Assembly (NCBI GenBank): GCA_023379075.1
Contig: JAMCSO010000041.1
Span: 1-33,911, forward strand
Source of the DNA: Candidatus Martarchaeota archaeon
GTDB taxonomy: Archaea; Micrarchaeota; Micrarchaeia; Micrarchaeales; CABMGC01
Reading direction: 5' to 3'
Length of the DNA stretch: 33,911 bases
Part shown: positions 22,358 through 30,979 of the stretch, piece after piece
Position numbering within the stretch: the first letter of the stretch is position 1
Layout of the letters: each line of letters opens with the position of its first letter
The notes under the pieces: model-generated
What the model was told of the DNA's origin: nothing
Database searches by the model: none
The model's input: only the letters and a program-made list of their open reading frames with translations
Made by a program: the position numbers and the translations under genes

Positions 22358-24196
22358 CTACTCTTTCAACCTTACCCTTGGAAGTATGTGCAGGGACTTG
22401 ATCTCGTCAAGCAGAACCTTGAATGCGTAGCTTAGCTCGACTCCGACAAGATCGCCATTCGTGCATATAGGACAGACTGGCATCCTCTTTATGTAGTCGT
22501 AGTAGCCCATGCTTCCGCAGGACTTGCATATTAGCACCTCGGTCTTATCGCTCTGATCCAGGAGACGCTCCTTAAGGAGAAGCGTTGCTCCATGGCCTAT
22601 GAGCGCATCCCTTTCCATTTCTCCGAATCTGAGGGCACCCTGCCTGGCCTTGCCTTCAGTAGGCTGGTGTGTTAATATCTGAACCTTTCCTCTCCCTCTA
22701 ACCTGCATCTTATTGCTTACCATGTGATATAATCTATTGTAATAAACAACGCCAGTGAATATCTTTGCCTTGAACTCCCTGCCAGTTATTCCGTCGTATA
22801 ATGTCTCGTCTCCGAACTCATCAAATCCATATCCCTTAAGCACATCTCCATACTCTTTCATTCTTGCCTTGCCTTCCATTATGAAGCCTGTGCCGTCGAT
22901 CTTCTTACCGTTAAGTGATCCTGCTTTGCCTGCAAGCATCTCCAGCAGATGTCCGAATGTAAGTCTTGTAGGTATGCTATGTGGATTTAGAAGAAGGTCT
23001 GGAACTATTCCACTCTCTGTGAAAGGCATATCTGCCTGATTTGCTATAAGCGCAACTACTCCTTTCTGCCCGTGCCTGCTGGCAAACTTGTCCCCTTTCT
23101 CAGGAACCCTTAAACTCCTTACACGGATCTTTACAATCCTTGTCGCTCCTGTGGACTCGGTTACTATTACGCTATCAACTACCCCTTCCTCTCCTGTCTT
23201 AAGCATTGTGGAATCTTCCCTTGTCTTCTCTTCAAGGCCTCCTGCGCCTATATTCTCTTCCAGGAATCTTGGAGGAGCGACCTTTCCTATCAGCACATCG
23301 CCTTCCTTTACTTCCATCTCTGGCTCTATGATCCCATCCTCGCTGAGTTTTGAATAGACATGCTCACCCATATATCCTTCGGCTGTTGGTGGAGGTATCC
23401 TGAATTTGTCCTTTTGCCCCCCAGGATATCTTCTCTCCTCATCGGAATAGGATTTGTAGAACATGCTTCTTCCCATGCCCCTGTCGACTGATGCCTTGTT
23501 TATGACAACCGCATCTGACATGTTATATCCATAATACGTTGACAATGCGACTACTAAATTCTGGCCGCTTGGGTGGGATTTGATCTCTGCTGCCCTGTAC
23601 GCAGAGGTTGAGACTATTGGAACCTGCGGATAGTAAAGTATGTAAGATCTTGAATCGAATCTAATGTTAAAGTTGGATGAATATAGCCCCTCAGATTGCT
23701 TTATGAAGTTTGCAAGCATTGTGTGCCTTGCAAGGCTGTTGTGCTCTGGGAAAGGAGACGTACTTACAGTAAAACCGAAGACAGAAACAAGATCCATCTC
23801 TAGATGGGTAACATCCTTTGTTATGTCTTTCTCGCTGAGAGCTATAAGCGCATTCTCTTCCTCTTCTGCATCAAGATATTCTATTATGCCATTCCTTATT
23901 AGATAGGTAAAATTGATTTCCTTGCTCTTTATTCTTGCAAGCATATCCTCTGTTAGTTTTGAGCTTCCGTTCTCAACTATTATGTAAGGCTTCCTTATCC
24001 TTCCACGGTCTGTGTTTATATTGATGGTGTTTAGCTTTTCCATGAAGGCGACATTGACCTCTCCTGAGATCAGACCCTTTCGTCTTGTCTTTCTTACTTC
24101 GTTAACAAACGAGATAGGATCCTCAACGAAGCCGATAACTTTTCCGTTGAGATACACATATGATTTTTCTTGTGCTTTCAAACAATCACCAATCAC
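22358..24196 (-). CDS. rpoB1: RNA polymerase subunit B' (C-terminal half of Rpo2)
   Basis: This is the C-terminal part of the second-largest polymerase subunit in a split-B archaeon. It includes NLVVALSTYYGYNMSDAVVINKASVDRGMGRSMF (catalytic core), GDKFASRHGQKGVVALI (hybrid-binding) and GGLRFGEMERD-like GALRFGEMERDALIGHG. The C-terminal zinc site is CKSCGSMGYY...CPIC. The start is GTG at 24196, overlapping the rpoB2 stop as GTGA, so translation is coupled. The length (612 residues) is typical for B'. The gene ends 10 nt before the ATG of rpoA1. Confidence 0.95.
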   Translation of the reverse strand: MIGDCLKAQEKSYVYLNGKVIGFVEDPISFVNEVRKTRRKGLISGEVNVAFMEKLNTININTDRGRIRKPYIIVENGSSKLTEDMLARIKSKEINFTYLIRNGIIEYLDAEEEENALIALSEKDITKDVTHLEMDLVSVFGFTVSTSPFPEHNSLARHTMLANFIKQSEGLYSSNFNIRFDSRSYILYYPQVPIVSTSAYRAAEIKSHPSGQNLVVALSTYYGYNMSDAVVINKASVDRGMGRSMFYKSYSDEERRYPGGQKDKFRIPPPTAEGYMGEHVYSKLSEDGIIEPEMEVKEGDVLIGKVAPPRFLEENIGAGGLEEKTREDSTMLKTGEEGVVDSVIVTESTGATRIVKIRVRSLRVPEKGDKFASRHGQKGVVALIANQADMPFTESGIVPDLLLNPHSIPTRLTFGHLLEMLAGKAGSLNGKKIDGTGFIMEGKARMKEYGDVLKGYGFDEFGDETLYDGITGREFKAKIFTGVVYYNRLYHMVSNKMQVRGRGKVQILTHQPTEGKARQGALRFGEMERDALIGHGATLLLKERLLDQSDKTEVLICKSCGSMGYYDYIKRMPVCPICTNGDLVGVELSYAFKVLLDEIKSLHILPRVRLKE

Positions 24197-25662
24197 GCTT
24201 CTTTTATGCTGTATATTTTTTTGAGCTCGTCAGCAGTGAGCTTCTCGTCAGCTCCTACGCTGACCTTTGCCATTACCGCAAGATACTTTGTGAGTCCGAC
24301 CTCCTGTCCTTCAGGAGTCTCTGATGGACAGATCTTACCCCACTGAGTCCCATGAACGTCTCTGGCCTTGAAGTGAGGATGCTTCTTTGCCAATGGAGAT
24401 TTTACCCTCCTGAGATGAGTATAAGTACTTATCAAGTTTGTTCTCTCGAGAACCTGCGAGACGCCAGTCTGCCCTGCGACCCATGTTCCAGTCCCCATTG
24501 CATAGGCCATCTTCTCTGTGAGCGTGTCTGGGCTTATTATTGACTGTATGCTGAGCCTTCTGCCCCTGGCGCTTGACCTTTCTACCTGGTATTTGACTTC
24601 CTTGACGAAGAATCTGAACGCATATGCAAATAAGTCTTCCATCAGCTCTCCGGCAAACTTTACCCTCTTATTTGCGAAATGGTCCTTGTCGTCTTGTTTT
24701 GCCAGCCTGTTAGCTATTATTGTGGATTTCCTTGCCATCTGCATAAGATACTTTGCCTTGGCCAGCCTATCTTCTGGACCATTGCCCATATGTGGCAGTA
24801 GATAGGTATCGAGCTGCATCTCTGCTCTCTTCTGCTGATATTCCTTTGCCTGGGCAGGAGCTGCAAGCTTGCCGACCTCTATGAGCGCCTCGCTCGGAGG
24901 AAGTTCCTTGGCTTCGCTTAGCTCCAGATTTAGAAGTATATCGTTCTTGAAAGCATTGAACTCGCTTGCATATTCTATTATATCTTTTGCCTGGAGACCG
25001 AGAGACCTAAGCATCAGTATCATGTTTATGGGTTTTGAAGTTGTTGGAAAATCAACTTCAAACAATCCATTCTGGTTTCTTGAGACAGCACATTTTGCCC
25101 TGAATCCGGGAGTTGTTGAGAAGACCTGACTCCTAACCTTTGTGCCTTTCTTCTCCCTGGTTGTTATTATCCTATTTGACGCAACATCTTCGAGACCTAT
25201 GAGAACTCTCTCGACTCCTTTTATTATGAAGTATCCTCCGGGATCTTCCGGGTCCTCGCCGTTTTCTACTACCTGACTCTTCGCCATGGTTTTGAGGTGG
25301 CAGAGTGAGCTTCTCACCATTATTGGAAGCTCCCCGACAAAGACCTCTCCGTAAGAGGCTGCTTTCTCAATGCCTCTTATCACAGGCACTACTTCTATGA
25401 ATATCGGTGCAGAATAAGATAAATTTCTCAGGCGCGCCTCATTTGGAGTTATGCTTCGCCTTGAGCTGTCCGCTTCTATTACAGAGGGTTTATCCAGCCT
25501 TACGCTTCCTAGCTTCAGGGCAAAACCCTCGACACCAGGCTCGATTATGTTCTGCGTGCTTACTACTTTCTGCAATCCACCGTCGATAAACCTGTTAAAA
25601 CTCTCAACCTGGTGCTGTACCAAGGAAGCAGGGTTAAGATAAGATTCTAGCAAACCATCCAT
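24193..25662 (-). CDS. rpoB2: RNA polymerase subunit B'' (N-terminal half of Rpo2)
   Basis: This is the N-terminal part of the second-largest subunit (489 residues), covering the protrusion, lobe and fork. Signatures: LVQHQVESFNRFIDGGL at the N-terminus, GYFIIKGVERVLIGLE, DKDHFANKRVKFAGELMEDLF, TYTHLRRVKSPL and the end block RDVHGTQWGKICPSETPEGQEVGLTKYLAVMA. The split position is the same one known from methanogens, halophiles and Archaeoglobus. The ATG at 25662 has a GTGAT-like site just before it. It follows rpoH by about 40 nt. Confidence 0.95.
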   Translation of the reverse strand: MDGLLESYLNPASLVQHQVESFNRFIDGGLQKVVSTQNIIEPGVEGFALKLGSVRLDKPSVIEADSSRRSITPNEARLRNLSYSAPIFIEVVPVIRGIEKAASYGEVFVGELPIMVRSSLCHLKTMAKSQVVENGEDPEDPGGYFIIKGVERVLIGLEDVASNRIITTREKKGTKVRSQVFSTTPGFRAKCAVSRNQNGLFEVDFPTTSKPINMILMLRSLGLQAKDIIEYASEFNAFKNDILLNLELSEAKELPPSEALIEVGKLAAPAQAKEYQQKRAEMQLDTYLLPHMGNGPEDRLAKAKYLMQMARKSTIIANRLAKQDDKDHFANKRVKFAGELMEDLFAYAFRFFVKEVKYQVERSSARGRRLSIQSIISPDTLTEKMAYAMGTGTWVAGQTGVSQVLERTNLISTYTHLRRVKSPLAKKHPHFKARDVHGTQWGKICPSETPEGQEVGLTKYLAVMAKVSVGADEKLTADELKKIYSIKEA

Positions 25663-25701
25663 ACTATCACAGATACCGCTTAAATATTAGGGCAGAGGCA
25701 C

Positions 25702-25938
25702 TTAGCCCTCTACTACGAGCCTGTAATAAAGATACTCGTTTCCGAAGTCCGTCCTGTGAACTTTTATTATCTGTCCTGGCTTAGCATTCAGCTTTTTCGC
25801 CTGAGGGTCACTCGTGAAAATTTTTGGCAGATTATTCTGCGTTATGTTCATTTTCTCAAAGAGGGACCTAACCTCCTTCTCATCCATGATTTCGTGTACT
25901 GGAACTAATTCGTGGTCGCTCTTCAAAGCTACACCCAA
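25702..25938 (-). CDS. rpoH: RNA polymerase subunit H (Rpo5/Rpb5)
   Basis: This is a small polymerase subunit that corresponds to the C-terminal domain of eukaryotic Rpb5. HELVPVHEIMDEKEVRSLFEKMNITQNNLPKIFTSDPQAKKLNAKPGQIIKVHR and the final YLYYRLVVEG match the whole family length (about 75 residues). There is no in-frame ATG before the conserved HELVP block, so translation must start at TTG (25938, or 25926). A TATA-like ATATATAAAT on the minus strand (about 25998-26007) heads the polymerase operon rpoH-rpoB2-rpoB1-rpoA1-rpoA2. Confidence 0.93.
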   Translation of the reverse strand: MGVALKSDHELVPVHEIMDEKEVRSLFEKMNITQNNLPKIFTSDPQAKKLNAKPGQIIKVHRTDFGNEYLYYRLVVEG

Positions 25939-26391
25939 AACAAGCGCTAAGACTAAGCATGCAACGCGGACGTTATTAAGTATTATATGAAAACATTTAT
26001 ATATCTTCTTGTAGTAAGAAAGTTTCTTTGCTTTGCAGGGCGTGTTGCATTACTGCCTTAGTTCTCTAGAGAGCTATTCGAGACGTCCTTTGCCAACTTT
26101 CCTTACGGCGCCTTTGGGGCACTTTTTTATTATGTCAGCGATTGGCGCTGGCCCTTGTTCAGGGAAGAGGGCAGCAAAGAGTATGGATTGACATCATCCC
26201 ACGTAATCTCCGACCCAATTAAAGCACCTTTGGAGTCTTAAAGCGAGCATGCAGTAGTGTTGCTGCGAACTCTGTTGAATTTCTAACATAGCTCATATCC
26301 CTATTTGCCAGAATTTTTGCATAGATCATCTTGTAGGTAATGGCAAGAACCAGAACAATCATATTAAAGTGTTTTTCAGATATTTGATAGT
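25939..26391. other. Spacer with possible decayed gene on the minus strand and promoters
   Basis: Near the two ends lie the rpoH promoter (about 25985-26007) and a TATA-like CATATTAAAG (26360-26369) for pyrB. In between, the minus strand has coding-looking pieces in three frames. The first is a 49-codon frame from an ATG near 26366 (MIVLVLAITYKMIYAKIL...). The second is a piece reading DSKGALIGSEITWDDVNPY. The third is a tail reading APIADIIKKCPKGAVRKVGKGRLE before a stop near 26080. Together they look like one protein broken by two frameshifts. The CPxGA tail resembles the end of small iron-sulfur (divergent 4Fe-4S) proteins. No RNA gene was recognised. This is a weak call. Confidence 0.3.
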
Positions 26392-27312
26392 ATGTTGGCT
26401 GGTAGAGACATCATATCTATATCAGATCTCTCAATTGAAGATATATTTGAGATCTTCAGAGCTGCTGAGAGGTTATCTAATGCAGCTACTGGTAGAGGCA
26501 TTGATCTTCTAAAAGGGAGGGTGCTTGCCTCATTATTCTTTGAACCGAGTACAAGAACAAGGCTCTCCTTTGAGAGTGCCATGGCGAAGCTCGGAGGCAC
26601 ATCAATAAGCATCTCGGATCCAGCCAGCTCGTCTTTGTCAAAGGGAGAGACGCTCGCAGATACCATCAAGATAATAGATTCGTACAGCGATGTGATTGTT
26701 ATAAGGCACCCGAAGGACGGTGCAGCCAAACTGGCTTCAAGATTTGCTGAGCATCCGGTTATTAATGCTGGGGATGGAGCAGGACAGCATCCAACGCAAA
26801 CCCTGCTTGACCTTTTCACAATGTGGAAGGAAAAGAAGGAGATATCGGGATTGAATGTTGGCATAGTCGGCGACCTTCGGTATGGAAGGACTGTGCACTC
26901 GCTTGCAATAGCCCTTGTAAGGATGGGCGCAAACCTCTTTCTTATATCCCCGGAAGAGTTGGCAATGCCATCTCATCTACTAAGGGCTATCTCTGTTGAG
27001 TCCTCTCCGAAAATATCCAACAGCCTGGAAAGGATAATTACGAATCTTGATGTCGTTTATGCGACAAGGATACAGAAAGAAAGGTTCCCAGATGAAGCGG
27101 AATACCTTAAGGTTGCAGATTCCTATAAGATAAACGCAAAGCTGCTTAGTAAAGGAAAAGAGGATGTGATCGTGATGCACCCTCTGCCAAGGGTGAATGA
27201 GATAGACTCAGAAGTAGACTCGACAAAATACGCCAAATATTTTGATCAGGCGAAGAATGGGATTCCAGTAAGGATGGCCATTCTCAGCAAGATTCTTGGT
27301 GAGGAGTATTGA
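26392..27312 (+). CDS. pyrB: Aspartate carbamoyltransferase, catalytic subunit
   Basis: PyrB joins carbamoyl phosphate and aspartate in the first committed step of pyrimidine synthesis. The carbamoyl-phosphate loop FFEPSTRTRLSFE starts near residue 49. The 80s loop SSLSKGETLADT supplies the neighbouring-subunit Ser/Lys. HPTQTLLDLFTM, GDLRYGRTVHSLA and the C-terminal HPLPRVNEID are all intact. The length (306 residues) is typical. A TATA-like box 25-30 nt upstream suggests a leaderless mRNA. The stop codon overlaps the ATG of pyrI by one base (TGATG). Confidence 0.97.
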   Translation: MLAGRDIISISDLSIEDIFEIFRAAERLSNAATGRGIDLLKGRVLASLFFEPSTRTRLSFESAMAKLGGTSISISDPASSSLSKGETLADTIKIIDSYSDVIVIRHPKDGAAKLASRFAEHPVINAGDGAGQHPTQTLLDLFTMWKEKKEISGLNVGIVGDLRYGRTVHSLAIALVRMGANLFLISPEELAMPSHLLRAISVESSPKISNSLERIITNLDVVYATRIQKERFPDEAEYLKVADSYKINAKLLSKGKEDVIVMHPLPRVNEIDSEVDSTKYAKYFDQAKNGIPVRMAILSKILGEEY

Positions 27313-27767
27313 TGGAAGAGCTTAAAATAGAAAAGATAAAGGATGGTACTGTCATAGACCACATACCAAAAGGCAATGCAATCAGTGTGATTAAAATATT
27401 AGGAATATGCAGCGATTCAAGCGCCAGCATAGGCATAAATGTACCGAGCAGTAGGATGGGAAGCAAAGACATAATCAAGATAGAGGGAAGATCATTAAGC
27501 GCCACAGAAATTGCCAAACTCTCCATGGTAGCACCAAAAGCTACAATCAATCAGATAAGGAATTATAAAGTAGAGAGTAAGAGCAATGTCGATCTTCCTG
27601 AGAGAGTTATTGGAATAGTGAGATGCATCAACACACGATGTATAACGAGAGCCATGGAACCAATAAAAAGCGAGTTTTATATAGTTGCATCTGAGCCGAT
27701 GACGATCAGATGCGTCTATTGCGAGATAGAGATGAATGGCAATATGATACACGACAATATTATCTGA
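27312..27767 (+). CDS. pyrI: Aspartate carbamoyltransferase, regulatory subunit
   Basis: PyrI binds nucleotides and forms the regulatory dimers of the holoenzyme, so this archaeon probably has feedback-controlled ATCase. The N-terminal allosteric domain carries IKDGTVIDHIPKGNAISVIKIL. The C-terminal zinc domain has CINTRC and, after about 25 residues, CVYC, the four zinc-binding cysteines that contact PyrB. The length (151 residues) is normal. Its 3' end overlaps the convergent aminotransferase gene by 8 nt. Confidence 0.96.
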   Translation: MEELKIEKIKDGTVIDHIPKGNAISVIKILGICSDSSASIGINVPSSRMGSKDIIKIEGRSLSATEIAKLSMVAPKATINQIRNYKVESKSNVDLPERVIGIVRCINTRCITRAMEPIKSEFYIVASEPMTIRCVYCEIEMNGNMIHDNII

Positions 27768-29088
27768 GCTTGCGCATCGACTCTTTTTTTATCGAATCTT
27801 CGAGGATATTGAGACCTTCGTTAAGTGCACCATCTGAGACTGTCAGCGGAGGTATTATCCTTATAGATGAGAGTCCTGCCGGAAGTAGAACCAACCCGCT
27901 ATAGAATGCGTCTTCTAGTATGCGCGATCTCTCCTCTCCTGCTGGCTCTTTTCCTTTCTTGCTTTTTACAAGTTCTATCGCTATCATTAATCCGATTCCG
28001 CGTACATCCCCTATTATCTCATATTTATCCTGCATCTCAAGAAGCCTTGATATCACATGCTTTCCCTTTTTTTCCACATTCAGCTCAAGACTTCTCTTGT
28101 TTTTAGAGATATAATCGATAGATGCATCGGCTGCGGCTATGGCCAAGAGGTTTCCCCCAAAAGTATTGGCATGCTCGCCTTTCTCGACATTTCCTAGAGA
28201 GAGTTTTGAGATTGTTGCCCCTATTGGAACTCCGCCACCCAATGATTTTGCCATGGTGTATATGTCTGCGCTCACCCCGAAGTGATCTAGCGCAAGGAAC
28301 TTTCCTGTTCGCATATAGCCAGTCTGAATCTCATCTGCGACGAGAAGTATTCCGTGCTTGTCAGCAACTTTCTTCAGTTCTTTGAAGAAGTCTTTTGGAG
28401 GCACGATGTAGCCGCCCTCCCCCTGGATTGGCTCGAAGAATATCGCGGCAACCTCTTCTGGAGGGAGCTCTTTTCCAAGAAGATAGCTCTCAAGATAATC
28501 GATGGCTGCGGAGGAGCATTCCTCTGGAGTGGAGCTCTTGAAAGGACATCGGTAAGGATATGGATAAATAGAGTGAACTATATTTGGAAAAGGCCCGAGA
28601 TGCTTTTTCTGTATCGTCCTTGAGGAAGTTAGGCCAAGTGAACCGAGGGTTCTGCCATGGAAAGAGTTGTAAAAGGAGATTATGTATTGGCGCTTTGTGA
28701 ATATTCTTGATAGCTTTATTGCATCCTCATTTGCCTCTGTTCCTGAGTTTGAGAAAAATACCCTTCCAAATCCTTTTGGGAACATCTTTACCAGCTTCTC
28801 TGCGAAAGAAACTGGCTTTTCAGAATAGAAATCGGTAAACGCAGGATGAATCAGTTTGTCTGCCTGCTTCTTGATGGCTTCGCGGATCTCCTTGTTTGCA
28901 TTGACACCAAGATTATAGACACTTATGAAGCTTGAGAAATCGATGAATTTGTTTCCAGAGACATCATATATATAGTCACCATCGCCGTGATCTGCAACAA
29001 AGGGATAGTGCTCTCGGGTCGTAGTCAACATGACTTTCTGATCGCGCGCGATTATGCGCTTTGCCTTTGAGTCTATTTTTATCTTCAT
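27760..29088 (-). CDS. Class III PLP aminotransferase (4-aminobutyrate/ornithine type)
   Basis: This is a fold-type I PLP enzyme of class III. The N-terminal GDYIYDVSGNKFIDF, the phosphate-binding SNSGTEANEDAIKL, FYNSFHGRTLGSLGLTSS, the cofactor aspartate in LLVADEIQTGYMRTG, and the Schiff-base lysine in TMAKSLGGGVPIGA are all present. GEHANTFGGNLLAIAAA follows. The sequence is close in style to Thermococcales/Pyrococcus-type 4-aminobutyrate, ornithine or broad-range amino acid aminotransferases and racemases, so the substrate is uncertain. The frame is open to 29226, but the ATG at 29088 lies about 25 nt after a TATA box (29110-29118). That makes it the likely leaderless start, with 442 residues. 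Confidence 0.9.
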   Translation of the reverse strand: MKIKIDSKAKRIIARDQKVMLTTTREHYPFVADHGDGDYIYDVSGNKFIDFSSFISVYNLGVNANKEIREAIKKQADKLIHPAFTDFYSEKPVSFAEKLVKMFPKGFGRVFFSNSGTEANEDAIKLSRIFTKRQYIISFYNSFHGRTLGSLGLTSSRTIQKKHLGPFPNIVHSIYPYPYRCPFKSSTPEECSSAAIDYLESYLLGKELPPEEVAAIFFEPIQGEGGYIVPPKDFFKELKKVADKHGILLVADEIQTGYMRTGKFLALDHFGVSADIYTMAKSLGGGVPIGATISKLSLGNVEKGEHANTFGGNLLAIAAADASIDYISKNKRSLELNVEKKGKHVISRLLEMQDKYEIIGDVRGIGLMIAIELVKSKKGKEPAGEERSRILEDAFYSGLVLLPAGLSSIRIIPPLTVSDGALNEGLNILEDSIKKESMRKLR

Positions 29089-29109
29089 GATAGCATAGCT
29101 CAACTCATC

Positions 29110-29118
29110 TTTATATAA
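29110..29118 (-). promoter_or_regulatory. TATA box of the class III aminotransferase
   Basis: TTATATAAA on the minus strand lies about 25 nt before the ATG at 29088. The spacing fits an archaeal promoter with a leaderless transcript and decides the start. Confidence 0.6.
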
Positions 29119-29226
29119 GTTACTAAGACAGGAGGATAACAAAAAGTAGATTATGGTGGATAGAAAGAAGCATCTTAAGCGCAGATATGTCTCGTTATTC
29201 TTATTCATGATCTTCCTGTTCGCCAT

Positions 29227-29833
29227 TTTCGCAATGAGTTTACGAGTGCATGGTTCTTGCTGGGAAAAATGCTTTAGGCTGCAATGGCCAGTCTTGGAAT
29301 TGTATGTATTGAATTGATGTAGATAGAGAAAAGGACCAAATACGTCCTGGTTCGGTATAATGACTTGCAGAGTTATTCCTTATTGGAATTATAATGCAAG
29401 TTTATTCGTTTTATTGGAGCATGGTGGCAGGATGCCATGCTGAACTTCGTCCTTATGCTTGAACGCTAATTGGAAGTATTGAATAAATGTTTAGTATCTG
29501 TATACCAGTGGCTTCAGGAGGATGATGCTTGGTTTCTTTCAGTAGTATTGATTATAATCAGCATCATGGCTACAGGACAGAAGTTCAAACATTGCGATAC
29601 TTGCGTGAGATGGTGTTATTACAGCTTCTTTCTTTTTGGTATCTCTGCTGACGTTGGTCAAAAAATATAAGAAAAAGATTCCTGCGATTGGTTATTGCGT
29701 TCCTTTGAATAAACCATCTTGTGGAAATGCTCCCCATAACCACCTTCGGTGTGCAGGAGAAGGAGATAAACTATGATTTTATATTGTATCATTTACAGCG
29801 CCCATGTAGTTAATGCTTCCTGGATGCTGAGAG
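29227..29833. other. Gene-free stretch with a small inverted repeat
   Basis: I see no convincing gene or RNA in about 600 bases. Short open frames (for example plus strand 29470-29670) have cysteine-, tryptophan- and phenylalanine-rich, non-conserved products. A perfect 6-bp inverted repeat GCATGG (29419-29424) / CCATGC (29435-29440) has a 10-nt loop. In many archaea the eL14 gene is followed by cbf5/truB; here it is not. Confidence 0.5.
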
Positions 29834-30082
29834 TCACACTTTCTTTGATCTGGGCTGCTGCAGCTCTATCTCCAGAGTCTTTTCCACCATTGACGCATCC
29901 TTTGCATCAATCTTCTCGTTAAGGAACTCTAAGTGCTTTGTATTGCACTTCCTCTCTTTAGGCCTCTTGGCAGTCCTTATCATGACAGTATTGGCATCAA
30001 GTACTGATGTCACGACAGCCTTGGCTCCTGCATCGCGCCCAAACTTCTTTACACACACCCTACCTGCTTCTATCAATGGCAT
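29834..30082 (-). CDS. rpl14e: Ribosomal protein eL14
   Basis: This is a large-subunit ribosomal protein of the archaeal/eukaryotic eL14 family, here in its short archaeal form (82 residues). MPLIEAGRVCVKKFGRDAGAKAVV and VMIRTAKRPKERKCNTKHLEFL match the KOW-like SH3 core. The ATG at 30082 follows the cmk stop by 4 nt with GTGAT before it. The longer open frame would overlap cmk and is not family-like. The gene ends the minus-strand cluster adk-DUF106-rpl34e-cmk-rpl14e. Confidence 0.92.
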   Translation of the reverse strand: MPLIEAGRVCVKKFGRDAGAKAVVTSVLDANTVMIRTAKRPKERKCNTKHLEFLNEKIDAKDASMVEKTLEIELQQPRSKKV

Positions 30083-30086
30083 ATTA

Positions 30087-30608
30087 TCACTCAAATCTTT
30101 TTTTAGCCCTCTGGAGGGCAAGCATGGATATCAGGCTGACGCTTTCGCCAACGCTGACTCTCTCAGTATTAATCTCTATATCGAATACACTATGATCATT
30201 TATATCTATTTTGTAAAGCTTCATGAAGTTCTCAGAATTAAAGGAATCCTTCTCGCTTATGTAATCTTCTATCTTAACTTCAGGATCACCTATCTCCTCG
30301 ACCTTTCGCTCAACTCTTGTATTGAATCCTGCAAAGAGCCATACCCTAAGGGTCGGATTTGTTATCATCCATGGAGAGAGCCAGGTGCTCACAACACAAT
30401 CTCCCTTCTCTGCCTCTTCAACTATTTCCTGGTCAAACCTCTTTTCAAAGGCGGGGGTTGCGTTCTTTGTAAAGTTTATGACGTCCTTGACGCTAGACAC
30501 ATGTGCTTTGTGGGTTATCCCTATGTGCTTCACATTAAGGGCTTTTGATAATGCCTCTCCTATTGTAGTCTTTCCTGAACCAGTAAGACCCGAAATACAT
30601 ATTATCAT
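30087..30608 (-). CDS. cmk: Cytidylate kinase (archaeal type)
   Basis: Cmk phosphorylates CMP/dCMP with ATP. The P-loop ISGLTGSGKTTIGEAL lies at the very N-terminus (residues 5-20). The ATG at 30608 is therefore the start, rather than the upstream part of the frame, which overlaps eL34. The later features CVVSTWLSPWMI (the archaeal Cmk WLxxW-type block), VWLFAGFNTRVERK, and DINDHSVFDIEINTERVSV fit the family. The length (173 residues) is normal. It lies between rpl34e and rpl14e, the standard archaeal order. Confidence 0.92.
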   Translation of the reverse strand: MIICISGLTGSGKTTIGEALSKALNVKHIGITHKAHVSSVKDVINFTKNATPAFEKRFDQEIVEEAEKGDCVVSTWLSPWMITNPTLRVWLFAGFNTRVERKVEEIGDPEVKIEDYISEKDSFNSENFMKLYKIDINDHSVFDIEINTERVSVGESVSLISMLALQRAKKRFE

Positions 30609-30616
30609 CCTAACAC

Positions 30617-30928
30617 TTAATGTGAAATCATCTGCAATACAAAGGCGCGCTCCTTTATCCCTATGCTCTGCATTTTCATCTCTCCATTTTCTATCCTGCT
30701 TGCAAGCTTGATCACATTCCCTGTGCAGTTTGAGCATAGAACGCCGCCAAACTTCCTAGAATTCGATCTGGAGGTCTTTCCCTTTGAAGCAGAGATTGCT
30801 ATACCATTAAGCTCGGTGCTGCATATTGCACAGTGGGGCAAGGAATTGGATCTCCTGCTGTAATGCACTACGTGCCTGCCTTTTGGGCTTTTCTTCTCAG
30901 ATTTTCTGAAACTTCTTGATCTGTGCAT
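30617..30928 (-). CDS. rpl34e: Ribosomal protein eL34
   Basis: This zinc-ribbon large-subunit ribosomal protein starts with the basic MHRSRSFRKSEKKSPKGRHVVHYSRRSN. Then come CAICSTELNGIA and, after a linker, FGGVLCSNCTGNVI, giving four zinc-binding cysteines. The ATG at 30928 gives about 103 residues. A GTG at 30949 is also in frame and would add seven residues. The gene ends 8 nt before the cmk start. Confidence 0.92.
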   Translation of the reverse strand: MHRSRSFRKSEKKSPKGRHVVHYSRRSNSLPHCAICSTELNGIAISASKGKTSRSNSRKFGGVLCSNCTGNVIKLASRIENGEMKMQSIGIKERAFVLQMISH

Positions 30929-30979
30929 GGGCTTTGGCAAAATAAACACCTTGATTAGATAAAAGTTATATTGGGAAAA

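Noticed and set aside
26060..26140. RNase P or SRP RNA-like strings (AAGGAAAGTT on the minus strand, GGGAAGAGGGCAGC on the plus strand)
   Set aside because: No companion conserved regions of either RNA could be found around them. The minus strand reads better as protein-coding remnants.
29419..29440. GCATGG/CCATGC hairpin as a terminator or regulatory RNA
   Set aside because: Only six pairs with a 10-base loop, no T-run following, and no gene positioned to use it.
29470..29670. Plus-strand 66-codon open frame in the gene-free stretch
   Set aside because: The composition is rich in Cys, Trp and Phe with no family resemblance. It has no Shine-Dalgarno or TATA at a useful distance, and neighbouring frames look equally random.
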